From assembly GCA_019637955.1 (NCBI GenBank), contig JAHBUS010000009.1, positions 1-64,000 of the forward strand: a stretch of 64,000 nt of DNA. The letters are read 5' to 3'. Below, piece by piece: positions 15,928-24,842 of this stretch (its first letter is position 1; every line of letters begins with the position of its first letter). This DNA is from Pseudobdellovibrionaceae bacterium (GTDB taxonomy: Bacteria > Bdellovibrionota > Bdellovibrionia > Bdellovibrionales > Bdellovibrionaceae). The position numbers and the translations under genes are program-made. Below the pieces are notes generated by a model. It ran no database searches and was not told the DNA's origin. It worked only from the letters and a program-made list of their open reading frames with translations.

Positions 15928-15979
15928 CGGGAGGTCCAGTTCGCGCCGAGGAACGGCGCGACAAAGCCTCCCGTTCTTT
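15928..15979 (+). terminator. Second, nested hairpin after the fliD unit
   Basis: Outer arms CGGGAGG (15928-15934) and CCTCCCG (15967-15973) enclose inner arms CGCGCC (15942-15947) and GGCGCG (15955-15960); TTCTTT follows. It is either a back-up terminator or a leader structure of the haem lipoprotein gene. Confidence 0.5.
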
Positions 15980-16013
15980 ACATCCGTTCATGGCCGACTC
16001 CACAATTAAACGG

Positions 16014-17177
16014 ATGAAAACACTCGCACTTTCACTGACAGTCGTGGCCGGTCTTCTCGTTTTGAATGCCTGCCAAAGTTCAACGCCCAAAGCGCAGCCT
16101 CCGGCGGAGCAGGATCCGAACCTGAATGCGTCGATGCAGAACCTCAAGCTGCAAATGGACCAGTTGCTACCCACGTTGTTGAATGCACGCGAGTTCAGAG
16201 CCCCCGAGAATCAGGCGTCAATTGCGGCGCGCCTGCGCACGCTCGAGCGCGTCTCGAACAACGTGACCCACTCCACGGCGATCAAAGACGAAAATGCGAC
16301 CTTAGCGTTCTTGTCCAAAGGTTTTCACGATGATATCCGCCGTTCACGTGAGGCTTTCGAGCAGGGAAAAAAAGACTACGCCCGCACCAGCCTGCTCAAC
16401 ACGGGCGCATACTGCATTGAGTGCCACACCCGGACGAATTCGGGCCCGAGCTTTCAAACCAACGAGTTCCAGCAATCGCTGACCTTGCTGCAGCCTCTCG
16501 ACCGCGCCGAGTACTTGGTGGCCACGCGACAATTCGACGCGGCCTTGAAGGATCTCGATCAAGTCCTGAAGGGCGGCATCAAAGAGGGCGTGACGGTTTT
16601 TGACTTGGAAAAAGCCGCGCACATGGCGCTGCAGATCACCGTTCGCTTTCAGAATGACCCCGCCAAAGGTCTGGCGATTATCGACGACATTCTTCAGGCT
16701 CCGAATGTGCCGTTTAATATGAAAACGAACGCGCAGCTTTGGAAGGCCGGACTGCAAAACTGGAAAAAAGAAAAGAAGCGCGAAGTCCGCGATCCTTTAA
16801 AGAAAAGCCGCGAACTGGTGGACCATGCGCTCAAAAAACAAAAGGGCCGTGATGACCGCGCGAGCGATGTCGAAATGATGCGCGTGCAGTCACTCCTGTA
16901 CCCGGTCTTGAACACCGAAAAGAAGCCCGCTCGTGCCGGCGAAGCCCTCTACCTGATGGGACAGGCCTACGAGTCGGTCCGCGACCTGTCGCTCTCGTCT
17001 TTGCATGAAGAGTATTACGAGGCGTGCATTCGCAAGGTGCCGCATAGTGAATGGTCCAAGCGCTGTTTTAAAAAATTCGAAGAGAGCACCCTGATCGGCT
17101 ATTCCGGCAGCGGCGGCACTTCGATCCCGGCCGATGTTCAGGGCAAGCTCAAAGAGCTGAAAGATCTGGCGCTCTAG
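16014..17177 (+). CDS. c-type haem lipoprotein
   Basis: A 387-residue lipoprotein. The signal segment ends in the lipobox LNAC (Cys20). A single haem-binding motif CIECH lies at 134-138, so one covalent haem c is expected at the outer face of a membrane. The rest is helical and charged, with TPR-like spacing in places (AEYLVATRQFDAALKDLDQVL), and has no other recognised domain. The in-frame ATG at 15990 would add MADSTIKR; the later ATG gives a more standard signal peptide. It has its own terminator and stands between the filament genes and the glycosyltransferase operon. Electron-transfer partner unknown. Confidence 0.7.
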   Translation: MKTLALSLTVVAGLLVLNACQSSTPKAQPPAEQDPNLNASMQNLKLQMDQLLPTLLNAREFRAPENQASIAARLRTLERVSNNVTHSTAIKDENATLAFLSKGFHDDIRRSREAFEQGKKDYARTSLLNTGAYCIECHTRTNSGPSFQTNEFQQSLTLLQPLDRAEYLVATRQFDAALKDLDQVLKGGIKEGVTVFDLEKAAHMALQITVRFQNDPAKGLAIIDDILQAPNVPFNMKTNAQLWKAGLQNWKKEKKREVRDPLKKSRELVDHALKKQKGRDDRASDVEMMRVQSLLYPVLNTEKKPARAGEALYLMGQAYESVRDLSLSSLHEEYYEACIRKVPHSEWSKRCFKKFEESTLIGYSGSGGTSIPADVQGKLKELKDLAL

Positions 17178-17212
17178 CCGACCTCGACTTAAATCCAGCT
17201 TGTTTGAAGTCA

Positions 17213-17258
17213 AAAGCTTGACGATGTTTTCGAAAACTCGTCAAGCTTTCGCCTTTTT
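17213..17258 (+). terminator. Long hairpin terminator after the haem lipoprotein
   Basis: AAAGCTTGACGA (17213-17224) and TCGTCAAGCTTT (17238-17249) are perfect 12-base arms. The interior GTTTTCGAAAAC is itself self-complementary, extending the stem. CGCC and five T follow. Confidence 0.8.
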
Positions 17259-17303
17259 CGGGGCTGTGCTGCGGCTATTTTCGCGTTCGCTTCATTCAAG
17301 TCC

Positions 17304-17319
17304 TGGCAACAAAGTTGCT
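17304..17319 (+). promoter_or_regulatory. Sigma-54 (RpoN) -24/-12 promoter of the TPR/GT9 operon
   Basis: TGGCAACAAAGTTGCT fits the sigma-54 consensus TGGCAYR-N4-TTGCW at nearly all positions, with the obligatory GG and GC exactly 10 bases apart. Transcription would begin about 12 bases later, some 30 bases before the ATG at 17361. Sigma-54 promoters need an AAA+ enhancer-binding activator; none is encoded in this operon. Confidence 0.75.
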
Positions 17320-17360
17320 CCTTCAGTTTTCTGGACACTCGTGAAGGAGTCACAACACAC

Positions 17361-18455
17361 ATGCAAGAATTCAATTCAGGACTTCAGTCGAAACGCTTCG
17401 TTCTGCAAGACAATCAGCCCGCACAAGCCCCGGCGGCAGACGCGAAAGAACAGTTTCTCATTCGACCTGAAGGCCGTCAGCAGCGAACCGAGGCGATTTT
17501 TGCCTTCGATCAAGAACATCAAAAAAATGCCCGTGTGATCAAGCCGGTCGGTCCCTCCAAAGACCGCCCCACCATCGCGACGCTGTTGATGAACGCCGAA
17601 ACTCTTTTGAAAGCGGGCGAGCGGGCCGCCGCGGCTCACCTTTGCCGCCAAGCTCTGTTCTTGGATTCGCGTCATCCCGAAGCGATTCGCAAGATGATCC
17701 GCACCCTCGGCAATCAAGAATGGGATCTGGCGCAGCGCAAGTCCCTGCACAAAGCCCTCGTTGAGATCGAGCCCACGTTCCAGAATTTTTGCGATTTCGG
17801 CCGTATGCTCGAAACCACGGGCGACTTGGATGGCGCCCTGGAGGCGTTTTTCGAGGCGAACCTGCGAGTGGGCGAAGAAGGACCGTCGCTCTTCGACATT
17901 TTCAAACACATGGGAAATATCTACGTCCGTAAAGGCGACTTCGAGTCCGCGGAGGAGTTTTATCACAAGGCTTACACGCTGAATCCCGATTCGGACGTTC
18001 TGCAGGTCAATCTGGGAACTCTGTCGGTGCAACAGTCCGACTGGGGGCGCGCCACCGAGCGTTTCCGTAAGGCCGTCGAGCTGAATCCTTTGAACGACAA
18101 GGCGTGGGTGGGGCTGGGTCTCTGCCACCAGCAAGTGGGCGACGCGCACTTGGCGCAGGCCACGCTCGAGAACGCCTTGGACATCGCGCCTTCGAACCGC
18201 ACGGCGGTTCACTTGATGTCGAGTTGGTCGTTCGATCACGGCCGCGTTTCCGCCGCGATCGTGCGCATGCAAGACTATCTTTCGACGCAGGAGTCGGACA
18301 TCGAGATGTCGCTCGTGTTGATCCATATGTTCTGTCACGAACGTAAGTACGCGATGGCCGAGATCGAATTGGAACGCGCGCTCTGTTGGGCTCCGGGACG
18401 CGAGGACTTGATTGACCTGCAGACCCGCGTTCGCGAACTTCGGGAGCAAAATTGA
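17361..18455 (+). CDS. TPR-repeat protein, first gene of the GT9 operon
   Basis: A 364-residue cytoplasmic protein (no signal peptide). Residues 1-65 are a polar leader; from about 70 to 350 it is built of tetratricopeptide repeats, for example MGNIYVRKGDFESAEEFYHKAYTLNPDS and the next unit with NLGTLSVQQSDWGRATERFRKA, then AWVGLGLCHQQVGDAHLAQATL. TPR scaffolds bind peptides. Followed by GT9 genes and lying near flagellins, it may present a protein substrate to the glycosyltransferases, as the TPR part of Caulobacter FlmG does for flagellin; this is inference. AAGGAG is 12 bases upstream of the ATG, a long spacing. Confidence 0.78.
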   Translation: MQEFNSGLQSKRFVLQDNQPAQAPAADAKEQFLIRPEGRQQRTEAIFAFDQEHQKNARVIKPVGPSKDRPTIATLLMNAETLLKAGERAAAAHLCRQALFLDSRHPEAIRKMIRTLGNQEWDLAQRKSLHKALVEIEPTFQNFCDFGRMLETTGDLDGALEAFFEANLRVGEEGPSLFDIFKHMGNIYVRKGDFESAEEFYHKAYTLNPDSDVLQVNLGTLSVQQSDWGRATERFRKAVELNPLNDKAWVGLGLCHQQVGDAHLAQATLENALDIAPSNRTAVHLMSSWSFDHGRVSAAIVRMQDYLSTQESDIEMSLVLIHMFCHERKYAMAEIELERALCWAPGREDLIDLQTRVRELREQN

Positions 18456-19051
18456 TCGAGTGGAAGCTGAATGACAAGTCGTACACGTGGGCGCGTCGTG
18501 AAGGACGCGCGTTGTGTTCGTCACGCGATCCGGTGAATGAAGCCGTCGCGTGGGTGTCGTCGCTCGGCCTCACCGGCAAAGAAACTGAAATCGCCGTCGT
18601 CGGTGTCGGCACCGCCCAGCACCTGTTCGAGCTGCGACGCCAGCACCCGAAGATCCGCCTCTTGATCTTCGATTCGCACGAAATCGATTTCTCGTCGGCT
18701 CCCGCCGAGACCGCTTCGGTTTGGGATGATTTCCGTCAGACCAACGTGCAATTGCACCAAGGAACCGAAGCGACGGACTTCGCCGCGATCACTCTCGTGC
18801 GCGGCCCGGTCGTCCTGTTCCGCTCGGCGTGCTCGGCCACGGACTTCGAGATTCACGCCCGCCTTCTCGGGCAGGACGCCCGCCTGTTTGCCAAGGCCTG
18901 CGAGACATTTCACTTTCCCGAGCTCAAGTCGGCGGCCCAGGCCGTTCCCGCAAATCTCGCCGTGAATATCAAGTCGTTGGCGCAGGGTCAATTGCCTCCC
19001 TCTTCGACCGAAGAAAAGATGCTTTCGGTTTTGCGGGAGTTGGTACGATGA
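18452..19051 (+). CDS. Unknown protein with Rossmann-like segment, coupled to TPR and GT9 genes
   Basis: A 199-residue soluble protein starting at TTG, overlapping the TPR gene stop by four bases (translational coupling) with GGGAG upstream. The stretch EIAVVGVGTAQHLFELRRQ followed by RLLIFDSHE has the rhythm of a nucleotide-binding beta-alpha-beta unit. It recalls the N-terminal part of Maf-type motility accessory (flagellin-modifying) proteins, which read G-x-G-x-x-H-x-x-x-L...P...I-x-V-F-E, but similarity is faint. I do not assign a function. Its tight coupling to both neighbours suggests it works with them. Confidence 0.65.
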   Translation: MIEWKLNDKSYTWARREGRALCSSRDPVNEAVAWVSSLGLTGKETEIAVVGVGTAQHLFELRRQHPKIRLLIFDSHEIDFSSAPAETASVWDDFRQTNVQLHQGTEATDFAAITLVRGPVVLFRSACSATDFEIHARLLGQDARLFAKACETFHFPELKSAAQAVPANLAVNIKSLAQGQLPPSSTEEKMLSVLRELVR

Positions 19052-20601
19052 AGATTCTGGTCGTCTCGCTTCTTCGTATCGGAGACTTCTTTCAACAGAT
19101 TCCGCACTTGCGGGCGCTGGGTGAAAACCATGAAGTTCACGTCTTGGTGAACGAGTCGCTCCGCCCGGTGACCGAATTGTTTCCGGAGTTTCGCTACCAC
19201 TTCTTTCCGCGCGAACGCCTGCAGACGTTTTTGACTTCGCCCAACTGCAATCTGCTCGCGGCGTTCGAAGAACTGCGCGGCCTTTGCGAGGCGCTTCGTC
19301 TTGAGAGCTTTCAAGAGATCCAAAACTGGACGCACAACTTTTTGTCGACGCGTTTAATGGATCTGTTGCAAGCTCCCGTGAAGACCGGCGCTCAATTTCA
19401 AGACGGCGAGTTGGTGCGCGCCCGGGGCGCCGAGACTTACCTGAACGACGTTTGGGGGCCTTCTCGTCGTCCGAGCTTTCAGTGGATGGACGCCGTGCAA
19501 ATGGCGGTCAAGTCTCCGCGCGCGGGCCTGCTCGGCGCGGACAACCACCGACACGGACCCGTTTACCTGCAAATTTTCACCAGCGACGAGAAAAAGAATT
19601 GGCCGCAGGACCGCTGGCTTCAGCTCGCGCGTGACATCCGGGAGCTTGGCGAAGACGTGCGTATTCTGTGCGCGCCTTTCGAACTCGAAAAGATGCTCGT
19701 CGATTTTTATGCCTTCCGCGTGGAAGTTCTGGATTGGCGGGATCTGCAGCAGGCCTTGAGCCGCGCCAAACTCGTGATCTCGGGTGACACCAGCATCGTG
19801 CACCTCGCCGCGCTCTGCCGCGCGCCGATTCTGGGTCTTTACCTGGGTTCGGCGGATCCCTACAAAACGGCGCCCCGTCAGTCGGGAGCGCGCGTGTTGT
19901 GGCCCGAAGTGGCCTGCGCCCCTTGCCGTCATTCGGAGATGTGCGGTCAGCGCCGTCATCTCTGCTCGGAATCTTTGAACGTACAAACAGTTTACAACGA
20001 GGTGGTGGCCATGATGGGACACGGAACGAAATCGATCAAGATCTCGAACGTTCGCGGCTTCGAAGTTCTTCCCGGAATATCGGCGCGGCCATTGCTCGCC
20101 GAAGCGGGACAGGGGCTTGAGCAAATCTGGGCACAGCTCGTTTGGGAATTTTACCTCGGGCGCGACCATGAGCAGAACGTGGCCCCCTACGGGAGTGCCG
20201 CCCGTTTGATGACCCAGAAAGTGGTGTCGACCAAGAGTTTGCGCGCTTGGACGGAGACGCTGAACCACAAGCTTGAGAAGACCGACGAAATTCTCGAAGA
20301 TCTGAGCTTTCTCATCTGGAACGATTTGAAAACCATTGGCACCCAGAACGACGGAATGGCCAGCGACACGCAGGTGCGCCTCTTAACGGAGTCGTTGCGT
20401 CTTCTTTGGCCCAAGACGGATTTCTTTCACCGTTTGGTCGATTCGATGCAGGTGAGCGACGAGAATCGTTTCTTAAAACTGAAGAACCGCAAAGAGGCGC
20501 TGCGCGAAGCGACCGAACTGGTTCTGATCCAAAAAAACTTAACACGCCGAATGACCCAAGAACTATCAGAGAGAGAGGATAACCATGGCGCAAGAGCTTG
20601 A
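19048..20601 (+). CDS. GT9-family (heptosyltransferase-like) glycosyltransferase A
   Basis: A 517-residue GT-B fold glycosyltransferase. The acceptor-domain start MKILVVSLLRIGDFFQQIPHL and the donor-domain segment LVISGDTSIVHLAALCRAPILG with LYLGSADPYKTAP are characteristic of family 9 (ADP-heptose transferases and relatives). A cysteine cluster CAPCRHSEMCGQ.RHLC (about 290-310) is also common in the family. The roughly 170 residues after it are extra compared with standard WaaC/WaaF (about 350) and contain helices near the end. ATG overlaps the previous stop (ATGA). Sugar donor and acceptor cannot be read; filament protein or lipopolysaccharide are the options. Confidence 0.82.
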   Translation: MKILVVSLLRIGDFFQQIPHLRALGENHEVHVLVNESLRPVTELFPEFRYHFFPRERLQTFLTSPNCNLLAAFEELRGLCEALRLESFQEIQNWTHNFLSTRLMDLLQAPVKTGAQFQDGELVRARGAETYLNDVWGPSRRPSFQWMDAVQMAVKSPRAGLLGADNHRHGPVYLQIFTSDEKKNWPQDRWLQLARDIRELGEDVRILCAPFELEKMLVDFYAFRVEVLDWRDLQQALSRAKLVISGDTSIVHLAALCRAPILGLYLGSADPYKTAPRQSGARVLWPEVACAPCRHSEMCGQRRHLCSESLNVQTVYNEVVAMMGHGTKSIKISNVRGFEVLPGISARPLLAEAGQGLEQIWAQLVWEFYLGRDHEQNVAPYGSAARLMTQKVVSTKSLRAWTETLNHKLEKTDEILEDLSFLIWNDLKTIGTQNDGMASDTQVRLLTESLRLLWPKTDFFHRLVDSMQVSDENRFLKLKNRKEALREATELVLIQKNLTRRMTQELSEREDNHGARA

Positions 20602-20758
20602 AGGTTACTTGAAAACCGCATTGAAACGCCTGGAGAAAGCCACCGAAGAGGTGATGAAAACCCAGGGTCTTAATGAAGACACCGAGATCTTGAAACTTTT
20701 AACCGAAATCGTTCGCGAACAGGTGCCCCATGAAAATTCTGATTCTGCAACTCGCTAG
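20585..20758 (+). CDS. Small protein between two GT9 genes (57 aa)
   Basis: A 57-residue frame overlapping the end of glycosyltransferase A by 17 bases and the start of glycosyltransferase B by 29 bases. The sequence AQELEGYLKTALKRLEKATE and further helix VMKTQGLNEDTEILKLLTEI is amphipathic. GAGAGGAT lies a few bases before the ATG. The compact overlaps and a proper binding site make it a credible gene; it may be a helical adaptor or only a translational coupler. No family recognised. Confidence 0.6.
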   Translation: MAQELEGYLKTALKRLEKATEEVMKTQGLNEDTEILKLLTEIVREQVPHENSDSATR

Positions 20759-22202
20759 ACTTGGCGATATCTATCTGAGCTGGCCCGCGATCCGCGCCCT
20801 GAAGCGCCAGAACCCCGACGCCAAGATCACGCTGCTCACGCGCGAGAAATTCGCTCCCGCCGCCCAAGGGCTCGAGGCGGTGGACGAGGTGATCACCTTG
20901 CCGGTGAAAGAGGTCCTCGTGCCTCTGGTGCAAGACAACATGGACGCCGCGAGCGCGCATGCTCACTTGAAGACCTTTATCCATGAGCTCAAGGCCCGCG
21001 GCTTCGACAAAGTCGTGAATTTCTCTTTTTCACCGGTGAGTTCGTACATCACGCACCTCGTGCAGCCCGATTCGTCGCAGGTGGCTGGTTACTCGCGCAC
21101 CGAGGATGGATTCTTGGCGATTCCCGACGACATGAGCGCTTACTTCTACGCGCAAGTCGGACCCGGCCGCGCCAACCGATTTCACTTGGCCGAAATTTTC
21201 GGCACGCTCTGCACGGCCGATCTGACCGAGCAGGATTGGGCGGCACCCAAGCTGGCGAAGTACGACACCAAAATTGAAGGCCGCTTCATCGCGTTTCACG
21301 TGGGAGCGAGCGAGGGCCATAAGACCCTGACTCCCGAAAAATGGGTCTCAATCTTGAGCCAGTTCAAAACGCAGAATGTGGGTGCCAGCGTCGCTTTGAT
21401 CGGCGCGGCCAATGAGCGCGCGATTGCCGACACGATTTTGGCCTCGGTTTCTGGGTTGCAGATTCACGACTTCGTTGGCCGCACCTCGCTCACCGAGACG
21501 TTTTCGATCGTCGCCCAGGCCGCCCTTTTGGTGGGAGCCGACAGCGCGCCCATGCACATGGCCAGCCTCACGGGAACCAAGTGCTTGAACTTGAGCGTTG
21601 GCTTGGTGAGTTTTTGGGAGACCGGTCCGCGCGCCAAGGGCAGTTTGGTGATGCGCGCAAACACCGAGACGGATCTGGTATCGGATAAAGTCGCCCGCGC
21701 GATCAAGGCCGCCGTGAATGGGGAGCGTCCCGAAATCGGCATCATCCAAGCGCAAGCCGGAACGCCCAGTTACTCGGGACTGTTTCCGAAAGAAGCCGAA
21801 TTTCAGTGGAAACTTTTGCAGGCCGTCTATCAAGGCGATCCCTTCCCCGAGCCCGTGAATCCGCATTTCTTCGAGGCGCAAAAACAGCTGATCGAAGTGA
21901 ACGGATTCTTAATCGAGCAGATGACCGCGATTCAAGGCGGCGCTTCGATCGACGACAAAGCCCCGCTGATCGAACGCGGCGAAGAGGTGATCGGGGCCAT
22001 CGCCAAGATCGTTCCCTCCTGGGCGCCGGTGATCCGTTGGTACCAAACCGAGAAGATCCGCATTCCCCCCGGCGACACGACCATGGTCCTGGGCCGCACG
22101 CTCGAGATCCAAAACCTTTTTCAACAGGTTTTGTTGGTTTACGCTGATATGCAAGCGAACATGGCCGCCAATCAGGCGTCGGCCGAAAGCGAGGGACCTT
22201 GA
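20730..22202 (+). CDS. GT9-family glycosyltransferase B
   Basis: A 490-residue GT-B glycosyltransferase. It begins MKILILQLARLGDIYLSWPA and carries the family 9 donor-binding segment ALLVGADSAPMHMASLTGTKCLNLS; GASEGHKTLTPEKW near residue 190 is the usual HVGAS...K..P..KW block. As in glycosyltransferase A, there is a C-terminal extension (about 340-490), which is helical and of unknown role. Two GT9 genes in one coupled run point to addition of two sugars or two linkages. Its stop overlaps the next TTG start. Confidence 0.83.
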   Translation: MKILILQLARLGDIYLSWPAIRALKRQNPDAKITLLTREKFAPAAQGLEAVDEVITLPVKEVLVPLVQDNMDAASAHAHLKTFIHELKARGFDKVVNFSFSPVSSYITHLVQPDSSQVAGYSRTEDGFLAIPDDMSAYFYAQVGPGRANRFHLAEIFGTLCTADLTEQDWAAPKLAKYDTKIEGRFIAFHVGASEGHKTLTPEKWVSILSQFKTQNVGASVALIGAANERAIADTILASVSGLQIHDFVGRTSLTETFSIVAQAALLVGADSAPMHMASLTGTKCLNLSVGLVSFWETGPRAKGSLVMRANTETDLVSDKVARAIKAAVNGERPEIGIIQAQAGTPSYSGLFPKEAEFQWKLLQAVYQGDPFPEPVNPHFFEAQKQLIEVNGFLIEQMTAIQGGASIDDKAPLIERGEEVIGAIAKIVPSWAPVIRWYQTEKIRIPPGDTTMVLGRTLEIQNLFQQVLLVYADMQANMAANQASAESEGP

Positions 22203-22903
22203 AATCAACCGTCATCAATCGCGGCGAACTGGAGCAAATCTATTTTGGCTGTGACAATCTCAAGGATTTGATCGCGCAGGTCGAAGCGGAGTTTCAAAAG
22301 CGCGGCGAGGTCGTTTGCCAGATTATCATCAACGACATGGCCCTGCACGAGAGCGACGAGGTGAAACTGGGCGCGACACTCATGACCGATATCGCGAAGG
22401 TCGAAGTTCGCTCCGAGAAGCCGTCGGCGCTCTTGATCGATATCGTTCACAACTGGGAGCTGGAGCTTCCGAAAATGGTGACCTTGTCCGACAATTTGGC
22501 TCAAGGGATCCGTTTGAAAGGCCCCGAGGGGCAGTACACGTCTTTCGTCCAGCTCATCGATTCGTGCCAATTTTTAATCGAGAGTCTCGTCTCGATGGAC
22601 TCGATCATCGACACCGAGTTGTTTTTAGACCGCCAGGTCTGGATGCAAAACGAGAAAATGATGACCGAAGCCGTGGGGCAAGCCCTGAGCGCCTTCGAGA
22701 AGAAGGACTTCGCCATTCTCGCCGACGTTCTGGAGTATGATATAGCCAATGCCCTGCAGGCATGGTTTGATCTCATGAAGGATCTGGGCGGACGTCTCAG
22801 AGCGGAGAATGATCAGGACAGCCAACATCTCACAGACCGAATCTTCAAAAAGTCCGCAGGGGATCATTCTGTGGATAACGCCGGGGAGACCGGCGCTCGC
22901 TGA
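22199..22903 (+). CDS. Unknown cytoplasmic protein coupled to GT9 gene
   Basis: A 234-residue protein starting at TTG 22199, which overlaps the previous stop by four bases and is preceded by GAGGGA. No signal peptide or membrane segment. The N-terminal half is beta-alpha in character (GEVVCQIIINDMALHESDEV), the C-terminal half helical and acidic. No family recognised. Its last 95 bases overlap the start of the sensor kinase gene, an unusually long overlap, so either the kinase start is later than annotated or the two are strongly coupled. Confidence 0.65.
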   Translation: MKSTVINRGELEQIYFGCDNLKDLIAQVEAEFQKRGEVVCQIIINDMALHESDEVKLGATLMTDIAKVEVRSEKPSALLIDIVHNWELELPKMVTLSDNLAQGIRLKGPEGQYTSFVQLIDSCQFLIESLVSMDSIIDTELFLDRQVWMQNEKMMTEAVGQALSAFEKKDFAILADVLEYDIANALQAWFDLMKDLGGRLRAENDQDSQHLTDRIFKKSAGDHSVDNAGETGAR

Positions 22904-24842
22904 CCGTCTCGAGAACGAACCCGTCTTCAGCGGATGGGAATGGGTCTATTCGAAGAATGCCTTGAACGAGCCGGCTCTGAAGCAGGCTCGTTTAATTTTG
23001 GTCGATGCCAGTCTGGATCCCGAGCTTGAAATCTTGCGCGAGATCCGCGAGCGGGCGTCCAGCTCGATCCGCGTGCTGGTTCAGGATGTCGACAGCCCGG
23101 GAATCTTACGCAAGGCCGTCAACCGGGGCGAGGTTTTCTCGGTGATCGGCTGGCCTTTGGATTACGATCTTCTCAAGGAGTCCCTGCGCGAAGCGGTGAC
23201 CGAGGCGCAGCTTTTGGACTCGCGTTTGCGTCTCTTGAAAGAATCGACGCGGCAAAACCGCGAGCTCGAAAAACTGACCGCCAGTCTCGAGAGCCTTGTC
23301 GAAGAGCGCACGCACCACATTCAAATTTCGAAAGAGTTCGAAGAGGAGAAGGTCTCGCGCATCCGCGGACTCATCCGCTTCATTCAAGAGCTCTCGGGCA
23401 GCTCGTCGTTTGAAGATTTGATCGATCTGCTCCGGCGCGACTTGCGTTCGTTTCACCAGGTGCATGACCCCGTCATGATTTATGAGATCGACTCTCGCGG
23501 GCCGCAGATCGTGTTTTGGCGCAACTCCATGATGCAAACCCGTCCGTGGCGGCACGCCATGGCCTTCGTTCCGCACATCCATTTGCAAGATCCCGAGATG
23601 AGCCGCCGCTTGGCCAATTACTTCGCGCGTCCTTTCGGCAAAGCCCTGGTGATTCCGATCGACGTCAGCACGCAAGACGCGGTTCCCGAGCCCACCTTTC
23701 AGCTCGTTCTTGAAAATTCGCTACCCGAAAGCGACGTCTCGCAGGTTTTGGATTTTTGCCTCGAGCGGCTGCAGCCGCTTTCGACCGCGATCGAACGCCT
23801 GCGCATGGAGTCCGAGCTGACGCATTTCTCGTACCGTTGGGAAAAAACTTTCGACGGTCTCAAGGATCCGATCGCGATCATCGACCGGTCGGACCGGGTG
23901 CTGCGTTCGAACAAGAAATTCTCGGAGCAATTGATCAAAGATAGTTGCTTCAAGAGCTTCGCCGGCAAAGACGAGCGATGTGAAGGCTGCCCGGTGCCGA
24001 AGGTGCTGATGACGGGCCAGGCGGGCAAAGGCGAGATCCGGCGCCATGGGCGGGTTTACGAGGTGCACTCGTACCCGATCTCGCTCGTGCCGGGTGGAAA
24101 GCCCACCAACGTCGTCAATCAGTATGTCGATCAGTCTCAGGCGCGCGAGATCTACATGCGTTTGCTTCAGAGCGAGAAAATGGGCGCCCTCGGCCTGCTC
24201 GCGGGCAACATCGCGCACGAACTCAACAACCCACTGACGGGTCTGCGCTCTCTCGCGCAGGTGCTGCGCATGGGACTCGCGGCCGAAACGCAGACTGCGC
24301 AAGACCTGGGCGAGATCGAAAAGGCGTCCGAGCGCTGCCAAAAAATCATCCGCAATCTTCTCGACTTCGTTCATCACGACGAGAAAAATCTGCAGGACGT
24401 GCGTCTTGACGACCTCGTCGAGAAGACGCTGCCGTTCTTGAAGACGGCGATGCGCATGCACCGTTTGAACAAAGAGCTGACGACCGCCGGTCTTTCGGTG
24501 CGCGCCGAACCACAGTTGTTGCAGCAGGTGATTTTCAATTTGGTTCACAATGCCTGCCAGGCCATGGAAAAACAGGGAACTCTGACGATCGAAACCGAAG
24601 ATCGCGGCGCGTTCGTTCGTCTTTGGGTGCGCGACACCGGTCCGGGAATTCCCGAGGGCATCCGCACACAGATCTTCGAGCCGTTCTTCACAACCAAACG
24701 TGAAGGCAGTGGCACGGGTCTGGGTTTAAGTCTGTCGAAAGAAATCGTCGAGAGTTTTTCGGGACGAATTGGGGTCGAATCGGTGGAGGGCGAGGGCGCT
24801 TCATTCTGGTTTGAACTTCCGCGCTTGGAGGAAAAAGCATGA
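22809..24842 (+). CDS. Soluble sensor histidine kinase with pseudo-receiver and PAS-like domains
   Basis: A 677-residue kinase without membrane segments. Residues 18-130 resemble a receiver domain (LILVDASLD with Asp66), but the conserved Lys-Pro reads Trp-Pro at 115-116, so it is probably not phosphorylated normally. A coiled coil (135-180) leads to a GAF-like region (190-330) and a PAS-like region (340-445) with a CFKSFAGKDERCEGC cysteine set that could bind metal or sense redox state. HisKA has His470 in GNIAHELNNPLTGLRS; the ATPase has Asn581, DTGPG (609-613) and GTGLGL (635-640). It is coupled by ATGA to the response regulator gene and is its likely partner. Confidence 0.88.
   Translation: MIRTANISQTESSKSPQGIILWITPGRPALADRLENEPVFSGWEWVYSKNALNEPALKQARLILVDASLDPELEILREIRERASSSIRVLVQDVDSPGILRKAVNRGEVFSVIGWPLDYDLLKESLREAVTEAQLLDSRLRLLKESTRQNRELEKLTASLESLVEERTHHIQISKEFEEEKVSRIRGLIRFIQELSGSSSFEDLIDLLRRDLRSFHQVHDPVMIYEIDSRGPQIVFWRNSMMQTRPWRHAMAFVPHIHLQDPEMSRRLANYFARPFGKALVIPIDVSTQDAVPEPTFQLVLENSLPESDVSQVLDFCLERLQPLSTAIERLRMESELTHFSYRWEKTFDGLKDPIAIIDRSDRVLRSNKKFSEQLIKDSCFKSFAGKDERCEGCPVPKVLMTGQAGKGEIRRHGRVYEVHSYPISLVPGGKPTNVVNQYVDQSQAREIYMRLLQSEKMGALGLLAGNIAHELNNPLTGLRSLAQVLRMGLAAETQTAQDLGEIEKASERCQKIIRNLLDFVHHDEKNLQDVRLDDLVEKTLPFLKTAMRMHRLNKELTTAGLSVRAEPQLLQQVIFNLVHNACQAMEKQGTLTIETEDRGAFVRLWVRDTGPGIPEGIRTQIFEPFFTTKREGSGTGLGLSLSKEIVESFSGRIGVESVEGEGASFWFELPRLEEKA

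Noticed and set aside
17376-18524. 382-codon minus-strand frame opposite the TPR gene
   Set aside because: Composition rich in Arg, His and Val is typical of antisense frames; the plus strand has clear TPR units.
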